From DATIUV01 sp049322755 (GTDB taxonomy: Bacteria; Pseudomonadota; Gammaproteobacteria; Burkholderiales; UBA6910), in assembly GCA_049322755.1 (NCBI GenBank), contig JBMOQX010000027.1, forward strand, positions 51,036-115,035: 64,000 nt of DNA, given 5' to 3'. Below, in pieces: positions 24,842 through 33,756 of this stretch. The position numbers were made by a program, and so were the translations under genes. Position 1 is the first letter of the stretch, and each line of letters opens with the position of its first letter. Below the pieces are notes generated by a model that made no database searches, was not told the DNA's origin, and saw only the letters and a program-made list of their open reading frames with translations.

Positions 24842-25528
24842 TCAAAGCGGAGCCAGCCGCTCCCCGAGCCAGGCCGACAGGTCGCGCAGCAGTTCCATGC
24901 ACACCGTATGCGGCATCGGGTAGGACTGCCACTGCACCGGATAGCCGGCGGCCTTGAGCTGCTCATGGGACGTGAGCGAAAGGCGCAGCGGAATCACCGG
25001 ATCGTGGGTGCCATGAGCCATGAAGATCGGCACGCCGGCGTTGGCCGGGTGGGCCTCGGCGGCGAGCGTGGCGGCCAGCGGCAGGTAGGTGGACAGGGCG
25101 ATCAGACCCGCCAGCCGACGCGGGTGGCGCAGGCCGGTTTGCAGCGCCATCGCGCCGCCCTGGGAGAAACCCGCCAGAAACACCCGCTCGGGCGCGATGC
25201 CGCGCTCGGTTTCCGCCGCGATCAGCGCTTCCACCGCGGCCTGCGATGCCCGCAGGCTGCTTTCGTCCTCCCGGTTGTTGAAGCCGGTGGTGAGCACGTC
25301 GTACCAGGCGCGCATCACGTAGCCGTTGTTGATGGTCACCGGCCGCAGCGGCGCGTGGGGGAAGACGAAACGGACGTTGGGTCGGGGCGGGAGATCCAGC
25401 TCGCCGACGATGGGCACGAAGTCGTGGCCGTCGGCGCCGAGCCCGTGCATCCAGATAATCGAGACGGTCGGCGCATCGCCGGATTCGATCTCGATGGTTT
25501 CCAAGGGGGTCAGCACTGCGGTGGCCAC
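24842..25528 (-). CDS. carboxylesterase/lysophospholipase-like alpha/beta hydrolase
   Basis: This 228-residue serine hydrolase belongs to the phospholipase/carboxylesterase family (EstB/YpfH-like). IWMHGLGADGHDFVPIV contains the oxyanion-hole HGLGA. The nucleophile elbow is AGFSQGGAMALQ, Asp is in MAHGTHDPVIP and His in MPHTVCMELLRDL, so the catalytic triad is complete. It hydrolyses short-chain esters or lysophospholipids in the cytoplasm. It is convergent with the PilZ-like genes and divergent from the transglutaminase-fold gene, with 74 bases between the starts. Confidence 0.92.
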   Translation of the reverse strand: MATAVLTPLETIEIESGDAPTVSIIWMHGLGADGHDFVPIVGELDLPPRPNVRFVFPHAPLRPVTINNGYVMRAWYDVLTTGFNNREDESSLRASQAAVEALIAAETERGIAPERVFLAGFSQGGAMALQTGLRHPRRLAGLIALSTYLPLAATLAAEAHPANAGVPIFMAHGTHDPVIPLRLSLTSHEQLKAAGYPVQWQSYPMPHTVCMELLRDLSAWLGERLAPL

Positions 25529-25602
25529 AAGGTGGTTTTACTGCGGACCGCAGGATTTTACAATTCGTCTTTCGAATCGGCGTCATGCCGGAGGGCAAGA
25601 TT

Positions 25603-26727
25603 ATGAACCGTCGCGATTTCATGAAGCTGGTGGGCGCAGGGTCGGCGCTGGCAGGCATTGGTGCCAGTCCCGGGGCGTTTGCCTCGATGGACGCACTGGG
25701 GCGCTGGAACAGCTATCGACTCAGCTGCAAGGTTGTGCTGCCGTCGCAGCCCGGGCCGGCGCGGCTGTGGGCGCCGATACCGCTGCTGGGGGATTCCAAT
25801 TTTCAGCGAAACCAAGGGACCATCTGGACCGGTAACGCGGACAAGGTTCAGTTCGATCCGCTTTCGCGCGACCACCAGCCGGTGCTCTATGCCGAATGGC
25901 GCAAGTCCGGAGAGCGGACATTGGAAGTGAGCACCATCGTCAAGACCCTGGATCGCCGCGTGGACGTGACCAAACCGATATCCGGCGCGCTGCCGCGGGA
26001 GGCCAAGGAGTTCCTTGGCGCCTCTGCCTTGGTACCCTTGGACAAGGAAATCAGGGGTCTGGCCGCGGACATCACCAAAGGCGCCAAGGGGCCGGTGGAG
26101 GAGGCCAAGGCGATCTATGACTGGGTCATCGATAAGGTTGCCTATGATGTCGGCGGAAACGGGGTCGGCCGGGGAGACGTCCGCGCCATGATCAAGAGCG
26201 GCGCGTTCAAGGGCCGTATGGCTGACGCCGCAGCGTTGTTCGTCACGCTGTCCCGAGCAGCCGGGGTGCCCGCGCGCCTTGCGTTCGGCGTAATGCTGGA
26301 CAAATCCAAACTCTCACCGGCCCTTGGCGAGTACGGCGATGTCAGCCGTGGCCAGCAGGCAAGGGCAGAATTCTTTGCCCCCGGCCTCGGCTGGGTGCCG
26401 GTCGACCCGGGGGGTGTCCTGCGGGCGGCTGCGGAGGGCGGCATGCCGATTGACGATTCGCGGGTGACCGCCCTGCGTTGGAAGTTCTTCGGCACCTGGG
26501 AGATGAATTGGGTGGTATACAACCAATGGGAGTCGCTGCCGCTGAAACCGCTCCCGTCCGCGCTGGAGACGCCGTTTTTCGTTTATCCTCACGCGGAGCT
26601 GGCGTCCAAGCCCCAGGACAGCCTCGACCCGCAAGCATTTACCTACGCGATCGCGTCGGCGGAACTGGTGGGCACCGGCGCCGACTTCTCCGATCTCACC
26701 GGCCCGGGCGTCAAAAACAAGAGGTAG
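25603..26727 (+). CDS. exported transglutaminase-fold protein without catalytic Cys and His
   Basis: This 374-residue protein has a Tat signal (MNRRDFMKLVGAGSALAGIG) and a transglutaminase-like domain from about residue 150. Intact relatives have a Gly-Lys-Cys-Ala-Asp loop before the helix LFVxLARAAGIPAR. Here the loop reads GRMADAAALFVTLSRAAGVP, with Met206 at the nucleophile position. Further on, the catalytic-His segment reads GQQARAEFF with Gln252, while the Asp in GWVPVDPG (Asp268) remains at the expected spacing. It should fold but not catalyse. GGAGGG precedes the ATG at 25603; the frame is otherwise undamaged, suggesting a selected, non-enzymatic role in the periplasm. Confidence 0.82.
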   Translation: MNRRDFMKLVGAGSALAGIGASPGAFASMDALGRWNSYRLSCKVVLPSQPGPARLWAPIPLLGDSNFQRNQGTIWTGNADKVQFDPLSRDHQPVLYAEWRKSGERTLEVSTIVKTLDRRVDVTKPISGALPREAKEFLGASALVPLDKEIRGLAADITKGAKGPVEEAKAIYDWVIDKVAYDVGGNGVGRGDVRAMIKSGAFKGRMADAAALFVTLSRAAGVPARLAFGVMLDKSKLSPALGEYGDVSRGQQARAEFFAPGLGWVPVDPGGVLRAAAEGGMPIDDSRVTALRWKFFGTWEMNWVVYNQWESLPLKPLPSALETPFFVYPHAELASKPQDSLDPQAFTYAIASAELVGTGADFSDLTGPGVKNKR

Positions 26728-26739
26728 CCGGCGGTTGGC

Positions 26740-26785
26740 GCGCTGGGCGGACGCGATTGCCGCGTTGCCCGGCCCCGCCCAGCGC
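26740..26785. repeat. GC-rich hairpin between convergent genes
   Basis: GCGCTGGGCGG (26740-26750) and CCGCCCAGCGC (26775-26785) form a perfect 11-bp inverted repeat with a 24-base loop. It sits exactly between the stop codons of the transglutaminase-fold gene and mog. It lacks a T-run, so it may end both transcripts as a simple barrier or protect their 3' ends. Confidence 0.5.
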
Positions 26786-26790
26786 GGCGT

Positions 26791-27396
26791 TCAGGTGGGC
26801 GGTGCCGTCGGGCGCTGGGCGGACTTGGGCCGGAACGCCTTGACCACGCGCTCGTCGGTTTCGATGTAGGGCCCGCCGATCAGATCGATGCAGTAGGGCA
26901 CCGCGGCGAAGATGCCGGACACCAGGATCTCGCCGCCGCCGCCTTTCAGGCCCTCCAGCGTTTCCCGGATCGACTTCGGCTGCCCCGGCAGGTTGATGAT
27001 CAGCGCCCGCTTGCGGATCACCGCCACCTGGCGCGACAGGATCGCCGTCGGCACGAATTTCAGGCTGATCTGGCGCATCTGCTCGCCGAATCCCGGCATC
27101 ACCTTGTCCGCCACCGCCAGCGTCGCCTCCGGGGTCACGTCGCGCGGCGCCGGCCCGGTGCCGCCCGTAGTCAGGACGAGATGGCAGCCCTCGGCGTCCG
27201 CCAGCTCTTTCAGCGCCGCCTCGATCGCGGCCCGATCGTCGGGAATCAGCCGTGTCACGCTGCGCCACGGCGGCGACTGGATCGCCGAGCGCAGCCACGA
27301 TTCCAGCGCCGGTATGCCTTCGTCCTGGTAAACGCCTTTCGACGCCCGGTCGCTGATGGACACCAGGCCGACGATGAGTTCTTCGGAAGCGGTCAT
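26791..27396 (-). CDS. mog: molybdopterin adenylyltransferase (MogA)
   Basis: This 201-residue MogA/MoaB-fold protein adenylylates molybdopterin in molybdenum cofactor synthesis. It starts with IVGLVSISDRASKGVYQDEG. The nucleotide/molybdopterin-binding loop is VLTTGGTGPAPRDVTPEAT, followed by PGFGEQMRQISL and INLPGQPKSIRETLEGL, all typical of MogA. Length is normal. darP lies 31 bases upstream on the same strand and may be co-transcribed. No other Mo-cofactor genes are in view. Confidence 0.95.
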   Translation of the reverse strand: MTASEELIVGLVSISDRASKGVYQDEGIPALESWLRSAIQSPPWRSVTRLIPDDRAAIEAALKELADAEGCHLVLTTGGTGPAPRDVTPEATLAVADKVMPGFGEQMRQISLKFVPTAILSRQVAVIRKRALIINLPGQPKSIRETLEGLKGGGGEILVSGIFAAVPYCIDLIGGPYIETDERVVKAFRPKSAQRPTAPPT

Positions 27397-27426
27397 GGCT
27401 GGGTGAGGTTGAAGGAGGTCAAGGGG

Positions 27427-27939
27427 TCAGTCCTGCTCCGCGTCGCCGCCGGGCGGCGGCTCGGGAATCAGCAGCTTCAGCTCCCGGAACAGCTCGCGGT
27501 AGGCGCGCGGTGCGCGGCCGGCGTTCCGGTCCCCGGCGGCGTTGCGCGCCAGCTGCCGGATGCGCCCGCTGTCGGCCCCCGGGTGGCGGGCCTTCAGCTC
27601 GGTGATGGCCTCCGGATCCGTCACCAGCCGGTCGCGCCAGCGCTCCAGCTCGTGCAGCCATGCGGTGTGGCGGCTGGATTCACCCTTCCACGCCGCCAGC
27701 CGCTCACGGATCGGAACCGGGTCCACGTCACGCATCAGGCGGCCGATGTACTGCAGCTGGCGGCGCCGCGCCTCGCGCGCCTTGATGCGCCGGTACTCGT
27801 GCAGCGCTTCGGCCAGATCCTCGGGCAGGGTCAGCGCGTCGACGCGCTCGGCGGACAGTTCGGTGAGGGTCGCGCCCAGTTCCTGCAGCGCGTGCATGTC
27901 GCGCTTGCGTTGGGTTTTGCTGGCGGTTGCGTCGGGCAT
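27427..27939 (-). CDS. darP: ribosome-associated protein DarP (YjgA, DUF615)
   Basis: This 170-residue protein has the family opening KTQRKRDMHALQELG and the helical body LPEDLAEALHEYRRIKAREARRR (in parts), QLQYIGRLMRDVD and RHPGADSGRIRQLARNA. DarP helps late assembly of the 50S subunit. The start is placed at the ATG at 27939 (MPDATASKTQRKR); two further ATGs upstream, at 27960 and 27963, would add eight residues. It is divergent from pmbA, the same neighbour pair as in Escherichia coli and many beta- and gammaproteobacteria. Confidence 0.93.
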   Translation of the reverse strand: MPDATASKTQRKRDMHALQELGATLTELSAERVDALTLPEDLAEALHEYRRIKAREARRRQLQYIGRLMRDVDPVPIRERLAAWKGESSRHTAWLHELERWRDRLVTDPEAITELKARHPGADSGRIRQLARNAAGDRNAGRAPRAYRELFRELKLLIPEPPPGGDAEQD

Positions 27940-28016
27940 CGAGCATCGAAGTGGTTGCATCAAGCTGATATGATAGCGAACTTCGCGCGCGGCCTTCGCC
28001 GCAACGTTTCCCCGCC

Positions 28017-29357
28017 ATGAGCGACAGAAACTTTTCCCACACCGCCGACGAGCTGGGCGCCATCGCCCGGCAGGTGCTCGACTACGCGCGCGCGGCCGGC
28101 GCCAGCGCCTGCGAGACCGAGGTGTCGATCGGTTTCGGCCAGAGCGTCACCGCGCGCCTGGCCGAGGTGGAGACGATCGAGTACAACCGCGACAAGGGCC
28201 TCGGCGTCACCGTGTACGTGGGGCAGCAGCGCGGCCATGCCGGCACGTCGGATTTCTCGCCGGCGGCGCTGAGGCAGACGGCGGAGGCAGCGGTGGCGAT
28301 CGCGCGCCATACGGCGGCCGACGACTGCGCCGGGCTGGCGGAGCGCGAACTGCTGGCCACGGAGCAGCCTGACCTGGACCTCTACCATCCCTGGGACCTG
28401 CCGGTGGAACAGGCCATCGAGCTGGCCAAGGCGACCGAAGCGGCGGCGATGGCGGTGGACCCGCGCATCAACAACTCCGAGGGCGCCACGGTGTCGGTGC
28501 ACGAGTCGCGCTTCGTCTACGCCAATTCGCTGGGCTTCAGCGGCGGCTACCCGTCGTCGCGCCACTCCGTGTCGTGCGCGGTGATCGGCGGGGAGGACGA
28601 CGCCATGCAGCGCGACTACTGGTATTCCAGCGCCCGCGTGCCCTCCGAACTGGAGCCGGCGGAAGAAGTGGGACGCAAGGCCGGCATGCGCACCGCGCAG
28701 CGCCTGGGCGCGCGCAAGATCGCCACCGCCCAGGTGCCGGTGTTGTTCGAGGCGCCCGTGGCGGCGACGCTGATCGGCCATTTCGTCAGCGCCGTCAGCG
28801 GCGGCAGCCTGTACCGGAAGGCGTCGTTCCTGCTGGACAGCCTGGGGAAGCCGGTGTTTTCCGACGTCGTCACCATCCGCGAGCGGCCGCACCTGCCGCG
28901 CGGCCTGGCCAGTGCGCCGTTCGACGACGAGGGCGTCGCCACGCGCGACCGCGACGTGGTCACCGCCGGCACGCTGAACGGCTATTTCCTCGGCAGCTAT
29001 TCCGCGCGCAAGCTCAAGATGCACTCCACCGGCAACGCCGGCGGCAACCACAACCTGCTGGTGCAGAGCGGAGCGCTGGATTTCGCCGGGCTGCTGCGCC
29101 GGATGGGCACCGGGCTGCTGGTGACCGAGCTGCTGGGCCATGGCGTCAACATCGTCACCGGCGATTATTCCCGCGGCGCCGCCGGCTTCTGGGTGGAGGA
29201 CGGCGAGATCGCCTACCCCGTGCAGGAAATCACCATCGCCGGGAACCTGGCCGACATGTTCCGCGGCATCGCGGCGGTGGGCACCGACGTGGTCGCCCGC
29301 GGCTCCAAGCAGTGCGGTTCGATCCTGGTCGAGCGCATGACGGTGGCCGGCGATTAG
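28017..29357 (+). CDS. pmbA: metalloprotease-related protein PmbA (TldE)
   Basis: This 446-residue PmbA/TldE is the non-catalytic partner of the TldD metalloprotease that trims microcin B17 and degrades CcdA. Recognisable blocks are VTARLAEVETIEYNRDKGLG, KATEAAAMAVDPRI, the region SFLLDSLGKPVFSDVVTI, and STGNAGGNHNLLVQSG near the C-terminus. As expected for PmbA it lacks the HExxxH motif of TldD. The gene is divergent from darP. No tldD is in the window. Confidence 0.95.
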   Translation: MSDRNFSHTADELGAIARQVLDYARAAGASACETEVSIGFGQSVTARLAEVETIEYNRDKGLGVTVYVGQQRGHAGTSDFSPAALRQTAEAAVAIARHTAADDCAGLAERELLATEQPDLDLYHPWDLPVEQAIELAKATEAAAMAVDPRINNSEGATVSVHESRFVYANSLGFSGGYPSSRHSVSCAVIGGEDDAMQRDYWYSSARVPSELEPAEEVGRKAGMRTAQRLGARKIATAQVPVLFEAPVAATLIGHFVSAVSGGSLYRKASFLLDSLGKPVFSDVVTIRERPHLPRGLASAPFDDEGVATRDRDVVTAGTLNGYFLGSYSARKLKMHSTGNAGGNHNLLVQSGALDFAGLLRRMGTGLLVTELLGHGVNIVTGDYSRGAAGFWVEDGEIAYPVQEITIAGNLADMFRGIAAVGTDVVARGSKQCGSILVERMTVAGD

Positions 29358-29400
29358 CGGCATCGGCTCGCCCGCGGCTGGCCGCCGATTCGGTCCCGGC

Positions 29401-30027
29401 GTGAAACGCCTTCGTGGACACCTGTTGCTCGCCGCCGCGCTGCTGCTCGCCGCCGTTGCGCTGGCCGGCTGCGGCGACCCCGCGCCGAAACTGTCGCGGC
29501 TGTCGGCAGGGGACGTGGTGCTGGCGTTCGGCGACAGCCTCACGTACGGGACCGGCGCGACGCCCGAGACCAGCTATCCCGCGGTGCTGGCGCAGCTCAT
29601 CGGCCGCGAAGTCGTGCGCGCGGGCGTGCCGGGCGAAGTGACCGCCCAGGGCCTGGCGCGGCTGCCGGCGGTACTGGACGAGGTCAACCCCCGGCTGGTG
29701 CTGCTGTGCCTCGGCGGCAACGACATGCTGCGCCGGACCGGCGACGGCGAGACCGCCGAGAATCTGCGCGCGATGGTGCGCCTGATCCGGGACCGCGGCA
29801 TCGACGTGGTGCTGATCGCGGTGCCCGAGCCCAAGCTGCTGGGCGACCCGCCGGCGTTCTACGGCGCCATCGCCCGCGACTTCGGCGTGCCGGTGGAAGC
29901 GGAAGTGATCAAGGATATCCTGTACGACGCGCGCCTCAAGTCGGATCCGGTCCACCCCAACGCGGACGGTTACCGGGAGATGGCGCAGGCGCTGGCGCGG
30001 CTGCTGCGGGATGCCGGCGCGATCTGA
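29401..30027 (+). CDS. GDSL-type arylesterase/lysophospholipase lipoprotein (TesA-like)
   Basis: This 208-residue SGNH hydrolase has block I VLAFGDSLTYGTGATPE, block III LVLLCLGGNDMLRR and block V SDPVHPNADGY, giving Ser, Gly, Asn and Asp-x-x-His of the active site. The N-terminus is a lipoprotein signal ending LAGC, so the enzyme is probably anchored in the periplasm, unlike soluble TesA. The start is a GTG at 29401. It hydrolyses thioesters, aryl esters or lysophospholipids. It lies 55 bases before the TRAP receptor gene on the same strand. Confidence 0.88.
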   Translation: MKRLRGHLLLAAALLLAAVALAGCGDPAPKLSRLSAGDVVLAFGDSLTYGTGATPETSYPAVLAQLIGREVVRAGVPGEVTAQGLARLPAVLDEVNPRLVLLCLGGNDMLRRTGDGETAENLRAMVRLIRDRGIDVVLIAVPEPKLLGDPPAFYGAIARDFGVPVEAEVIKDILYDARLKSDPVHPNADGYREMAQALARLLRDAGAI

Positions 30028-30082
30028 CGGCGGGCGCCCGGACCACGAAGGTGCCGGGCATGCGTTGCAGGAGGAGGGAGCG

Positions 30083-31165
<1,083 letters not shown>

Positions 31166-31611
31166 GTCCGGTGCTGGCGTGCGGCCGTCGTCGCGCGGCA
31201 TGCACGGTGCCCGTCGGCACTTCAGCGGCATCTCTCCGGCCTGGCGCGCGAGCGGCGGTCCCGCCGCCGATCGGGGCGGCGTCGGCCACGGACGCCCGCA
31301 CCCGGGCGCCGCGCCGTCGAGCTGCAACGAATCGAGGACATGTCTCCAGAGTGTCCCCGTTTTTTTGCTCCGGTGCCGATATCCCGACGTAATAATCTTC
31401 CCCCGCCGGCGACCAAACAACAGGAACGGAGGCTTCATGGGGGAGCGTATTGGCACGCGGTGACGGGGTGCTGCGATCCGCGTGCTGAAATCCCGCCGGC
31501 CGCGCGAGTCGCCGCGCGGCCGCCCGGCGGGTCTCCGGCGCTTTGGGGGGAAGGGTCCGCGGGGGAGATGCAGTGGCGTGGGATCACCGGTCGGCGGCGC
31601 GATGCGCGTGG
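31166..31611. other. intergenic region between the TRAP receptor and the PagL-like gene
   Basis: This 446-base stretch contains no gene I can support. It holds a weak terminator-like hairpin with a T-run (31336-31366), an AT-richer segment around 31380-31430 suitable for a promoter, and GGAGG at 31426-31430 ahead of an eight-codon ORF at 31437 (MGERIGTR). The remainder is GC-rich filler. Confidence 0.45.
31336..31366 (+). terminator. possible rho-independent terminator after the TRAP receptor gene
   Basis: GGACA (31336-31340) can pair with TGTCC (31352-31356), extended by one G-T pair, and a run of seven T starts at 31360. The stem is short, so this is a weak candidate, but T-runs are rare in this window. 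Confidence 0.3.
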
Positions 31612-32238
31612 ATGAGGGCGATCTTGCTGGGGGTCTGTGCCGCGGTGGCGGGTGCCGCTCCGGAAACGGGCGCGGACGGCGCCGCAGTCGGACCGGGCAT
31701 CTGGAAGAACGGCGTCGGCAGCGGGTTCCGCAAGGGCGCGCGGGAGGCCGGGGCGGCGGTGGCGGCCGGCTTCGGTGTCCGGGCGGTCGGCGGGGTGCGC
31801 AAGCACGACCTGGCGCTGGCGACGGGTCACTACGGGTGGGTGTTGACCGGCGTGCTGGCGCCCGACCGCTGGTACCGGGGCAACCTGGAACTGATCGGCG
31901 AGGTCTTCGCCGGCGGCCAGTTCCACCCGGACGAGGCCTACTTCGTCGGCGTCACGCCGATGCTGCGCTACAACTTCGCGACCGGCAGCCGCTGGGTACC
32001 GTTCGTCGAGGCCGGGGCCGGGATGTCCGTCACCAACATCGACGGCGACGGCCCGGACCTGAGCGGGAACTTCCAGTTCAATCTGCAGGGCGGCGCCGGC
32101 ACGCATTATTTTCTGGGGGACGACTTCGCCGTGACACTGGGCTATCGCTGGCTGCATTTTTCCAATGCCGGCATCAACAGCCCGAACAAGGGCACGAATA
32201 CGCAGATGTTCCGCATCGGGGTCGCGTGGTTCTTTTGA
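31612..32238 (+). CDS. lipid A 3-O-deacylase, PagL-like outer-membrane beta-barrel
   Basis: This 208-residue exported protein ends with the PagL/acyloxyacyl-hydrolase signature. The strand LGYRWLHFSNAGINSPNKG carries the His-Ser catalytic dyad, followed by the C-terminal FRIGVAWFF, an outer-membrane insertion signal ending in Phe. Upstream strands include GFGVRAVGGVRKHDLAL and LELIGEVFAGGQF. PagL removes the 3-linked acyl chain from lipid A. The start at 31612 (MRAILLGVCAAVAGA) supplies a signal peptide; a longer frame begins at 31543. It is 124 bases upstream of the phosphonolipid-type operon and on the same strand, suggesting a shared theme of envelope lipid remodelling. Confidence 0.8.
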   Translation: MRAILLGVCAAVAGAAPETGADGAAVGPGIWKNGVGSGFRKGAREAGAAVAAGFGVRAVGGVRKHDLALATGHYGWVLTGVLAPDRWYRGNLELIGEVFAGGQFHPDEAYFVGVTPMLRYNFATGSRWVPFVEAGAGMSVTNIDGDGPDLSGNFQFNLQGGAGTHYFLGDDFAVTLGYRWLHFSNAGINSPNKGTNTQMFRIGVAWFF

Positions 32239-32362
32239 CGGAGGAGACATTGACACGGTGGTTTCGCGTGGCATCGAGCACCCACGCACCGGGGCCGGGC
32301 CGGCGCGATCCGTCGCGCGGGCCCGCGCCGCGAGGCGGCAACCTCGGGATGGGGGCGGGCGC

Positions 32363-32977
32363 ATGAGTCACAACACCTGGATCCATCGCGCCGTTCGCGG
32401 CGCGGTGCGGCCCCTGGTGGGGACGCGGCTGACACCCAACCACCTCACCACCCTGCGATTGGCGACCGGGCTCGCGGCCGCCGCGCTGCTGGCCGTGGGG
32501 GCGAAGCTGGCGGTCGCGGCGGGCGCCGCGCTGTTTCTGGTCTCCATGCTGCTGGACCGTGCCGACGGCGAGCTCGCGCGGCTGGCGGACCAGCGCAGCG
32601 TTTTCGGCCACCGCTTCGACGTGACGAGCGACGGCATCTGCAACGCGCTGGTTTTCGTTGGCCTCGGCGCCGGGCTGGGCGACGGCACGCTGGGCGGCTG
32701 GGCCTTGCTCATGGGCGTCCTCGCCGGTTCGGCGGTGGCGATAGCGTTCATCCTGGTCTGGCGGCTCGAAGCAGCGGCTGGCGCCGCCGCCGCAGCCGCC
32801 TCCGGCGCGGTGGACCCCGACGACGCCATGATCGTGGTGCCGGTGGCGGTGCTGCTGGGCTTGTCGGAGCCGTTGCTGATCGCGGCCGCCGTCGGCGCCC
32901 CGGCGTTCGCCGCCGCCGCCGGCTGGCAGCTGGCGCGCCGCCGCGTTTTGCGCGGTCGCCAGGAAAGCGGCGCATGA
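32363..32977 (+). CDS. CDP-alcohol phosphatidyltransferase family membrane enzyme
   Basis: This 204-residue integral membrane protein has a perfect CDP-OH-P motif, DRADGELAR then eight residues, GHRFDVTSD. This fits the family pattern D-x2-D-G-x2-A-R-x8-G-x3-D-x3-D. Such enzymes join the alcohol of one substrate to the phosphoryl group of a CDP- (or CMP-) activated partner within the membrane. As the first gene of an aminoethylphosphonate operon, it probably transfers a CMP-activated phosphonate to diacylglycerol, or uses a CDP-lipid. The ATG overlaps the stop of a 38-codon leader-like frame (TTG at 32250 after GGAGGAG). The next gene overlaps by four bases. Confidence 0.9.
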   Translation: MSHNTWIHRAVRGAVRPLVGTRLTPNHLTTLRLATGLAAAALLAVGAKLAVAAGAALFLVSMLLDRADGELARLADQRSVFGHRFDVTSDGICNALVFVGLGAGLGDGTLGGWALLMGVLAGSAVAIAFILVWRLEAAAGAAAAAASGAVDPDDAMIVVPVAVLLGLSEPLLIAAAVGAPAFAAAAGWQLARRRVLRGRQESGA

Positions 32978-33756
32978 ACGCCCCGCTTCCCCGCGTGAGC
33001 GGCCCGCTGTCGGCCGGCGAAGTCGCCGCATTCCATCGCGACGGCTACATCGTGGTGCGCAGGCTCTTCCAGCCCGATACCGCGGCACGCTTTGCCGCCT
33101 GGGCCGAGGAGCTGGCCGCGCGCCCGGAGGAGCCGGGCCGGCAGATGATGTATTTTGAAGCGAGCCGGACGCAGCCGGGGCGCCGGCTGCTCAGCCGGAT
33201 CGAGAATTTCTGCCCGTTCCATCCGGGTTTCGACGCGCTGCTCACCGGCCCCGGCCTGCGCGAGGCCGTCGGCCAGCTCTACGGCGAGCCGGCGATGATG
33301 TTCAAGGACAAGATCAACTTCAAGTTGCCGGGCGGCGACGGCTTCACCCCCCATCAGGACGTGCAGGCAGGCTGGGACGCGTACGCGTCGCTGCACATCA
33401 CGGCCCTGGTGAGCATCGACGCGGCAACGCGCGACAACGGCTGCCTGGAGATGGTGGCGGGACGCCACCGCGAGGGGCTGCTGGGGCCGAAATGGGCGCC
33501 GCTGCCGGAGGCGGTCGTCGCCGAGATGAAATTCGTCCCCTGCGAAACGGCGCCCGGCGACGTGGTGCTGTTCGATTCCTTCACGCCGCACCGTTCCCAT
33601 CCCAACCGCAGTTCCCGGCGGCGCCGCGTGCTCTACGTCACCTACAATCGCCGCGCGGAGGGCGACCAGCGCGCGCGCTACTATGCGGACAAACGCGCCA
33701 GCTATCCGCCCGATTGCGAGCGCGATCCGGGCAAGCAGTATGTCTTCCGCGTCTGA
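32974..33756 (+). CDS. PhyH-type Fe(II)/2-oxoglutarate dioxygenase, PhnY-like
   Basis: This 260-residue phytanoyl-CoA-hydroxylase-family dioxygenase has iron ligands visible as PHQDVQAGW (His127, Asp129) and a distal His in DSFTPHRSHPNRSS, followed by the 2-oxoglutarate Arg region RRRRVLYVTYN. The family includes PhnY, which hydroxylates 2-aminoethylphosphonate at C1. In this operon, hydroxylation of the aminoethylphosphonate group (free, activated or lipid-bound) is the natural inference. The ATG overlaps the preceding stop by four bases. No catabolic partner PhnZ is present, arguing for a biosynthetic tailoring role. Confidence 0.85.
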   Translation: MNAPLPRVSGPLSAGEVAAFHRDGYIVVRRLFQPDTAARFAAWAEELAARPEEPGRQMMYFEASRTQPGRRLLSRIENFCPFHPGFDALLTGPGLREAVGQLYGEPAMMFKDKINFKLPGGDGFTPHQDVQAGWDAYASLHITALVSIDAATRDNGCLEMVAGRHREGLLGPKWAPLPEAVVAEMKFVPCETAPGDVVLFDSFTPHRSHPNRSSRRRRVLYVTYNRRAEGDQRARYYADKRASYPPDCERDPGKQYVFRV

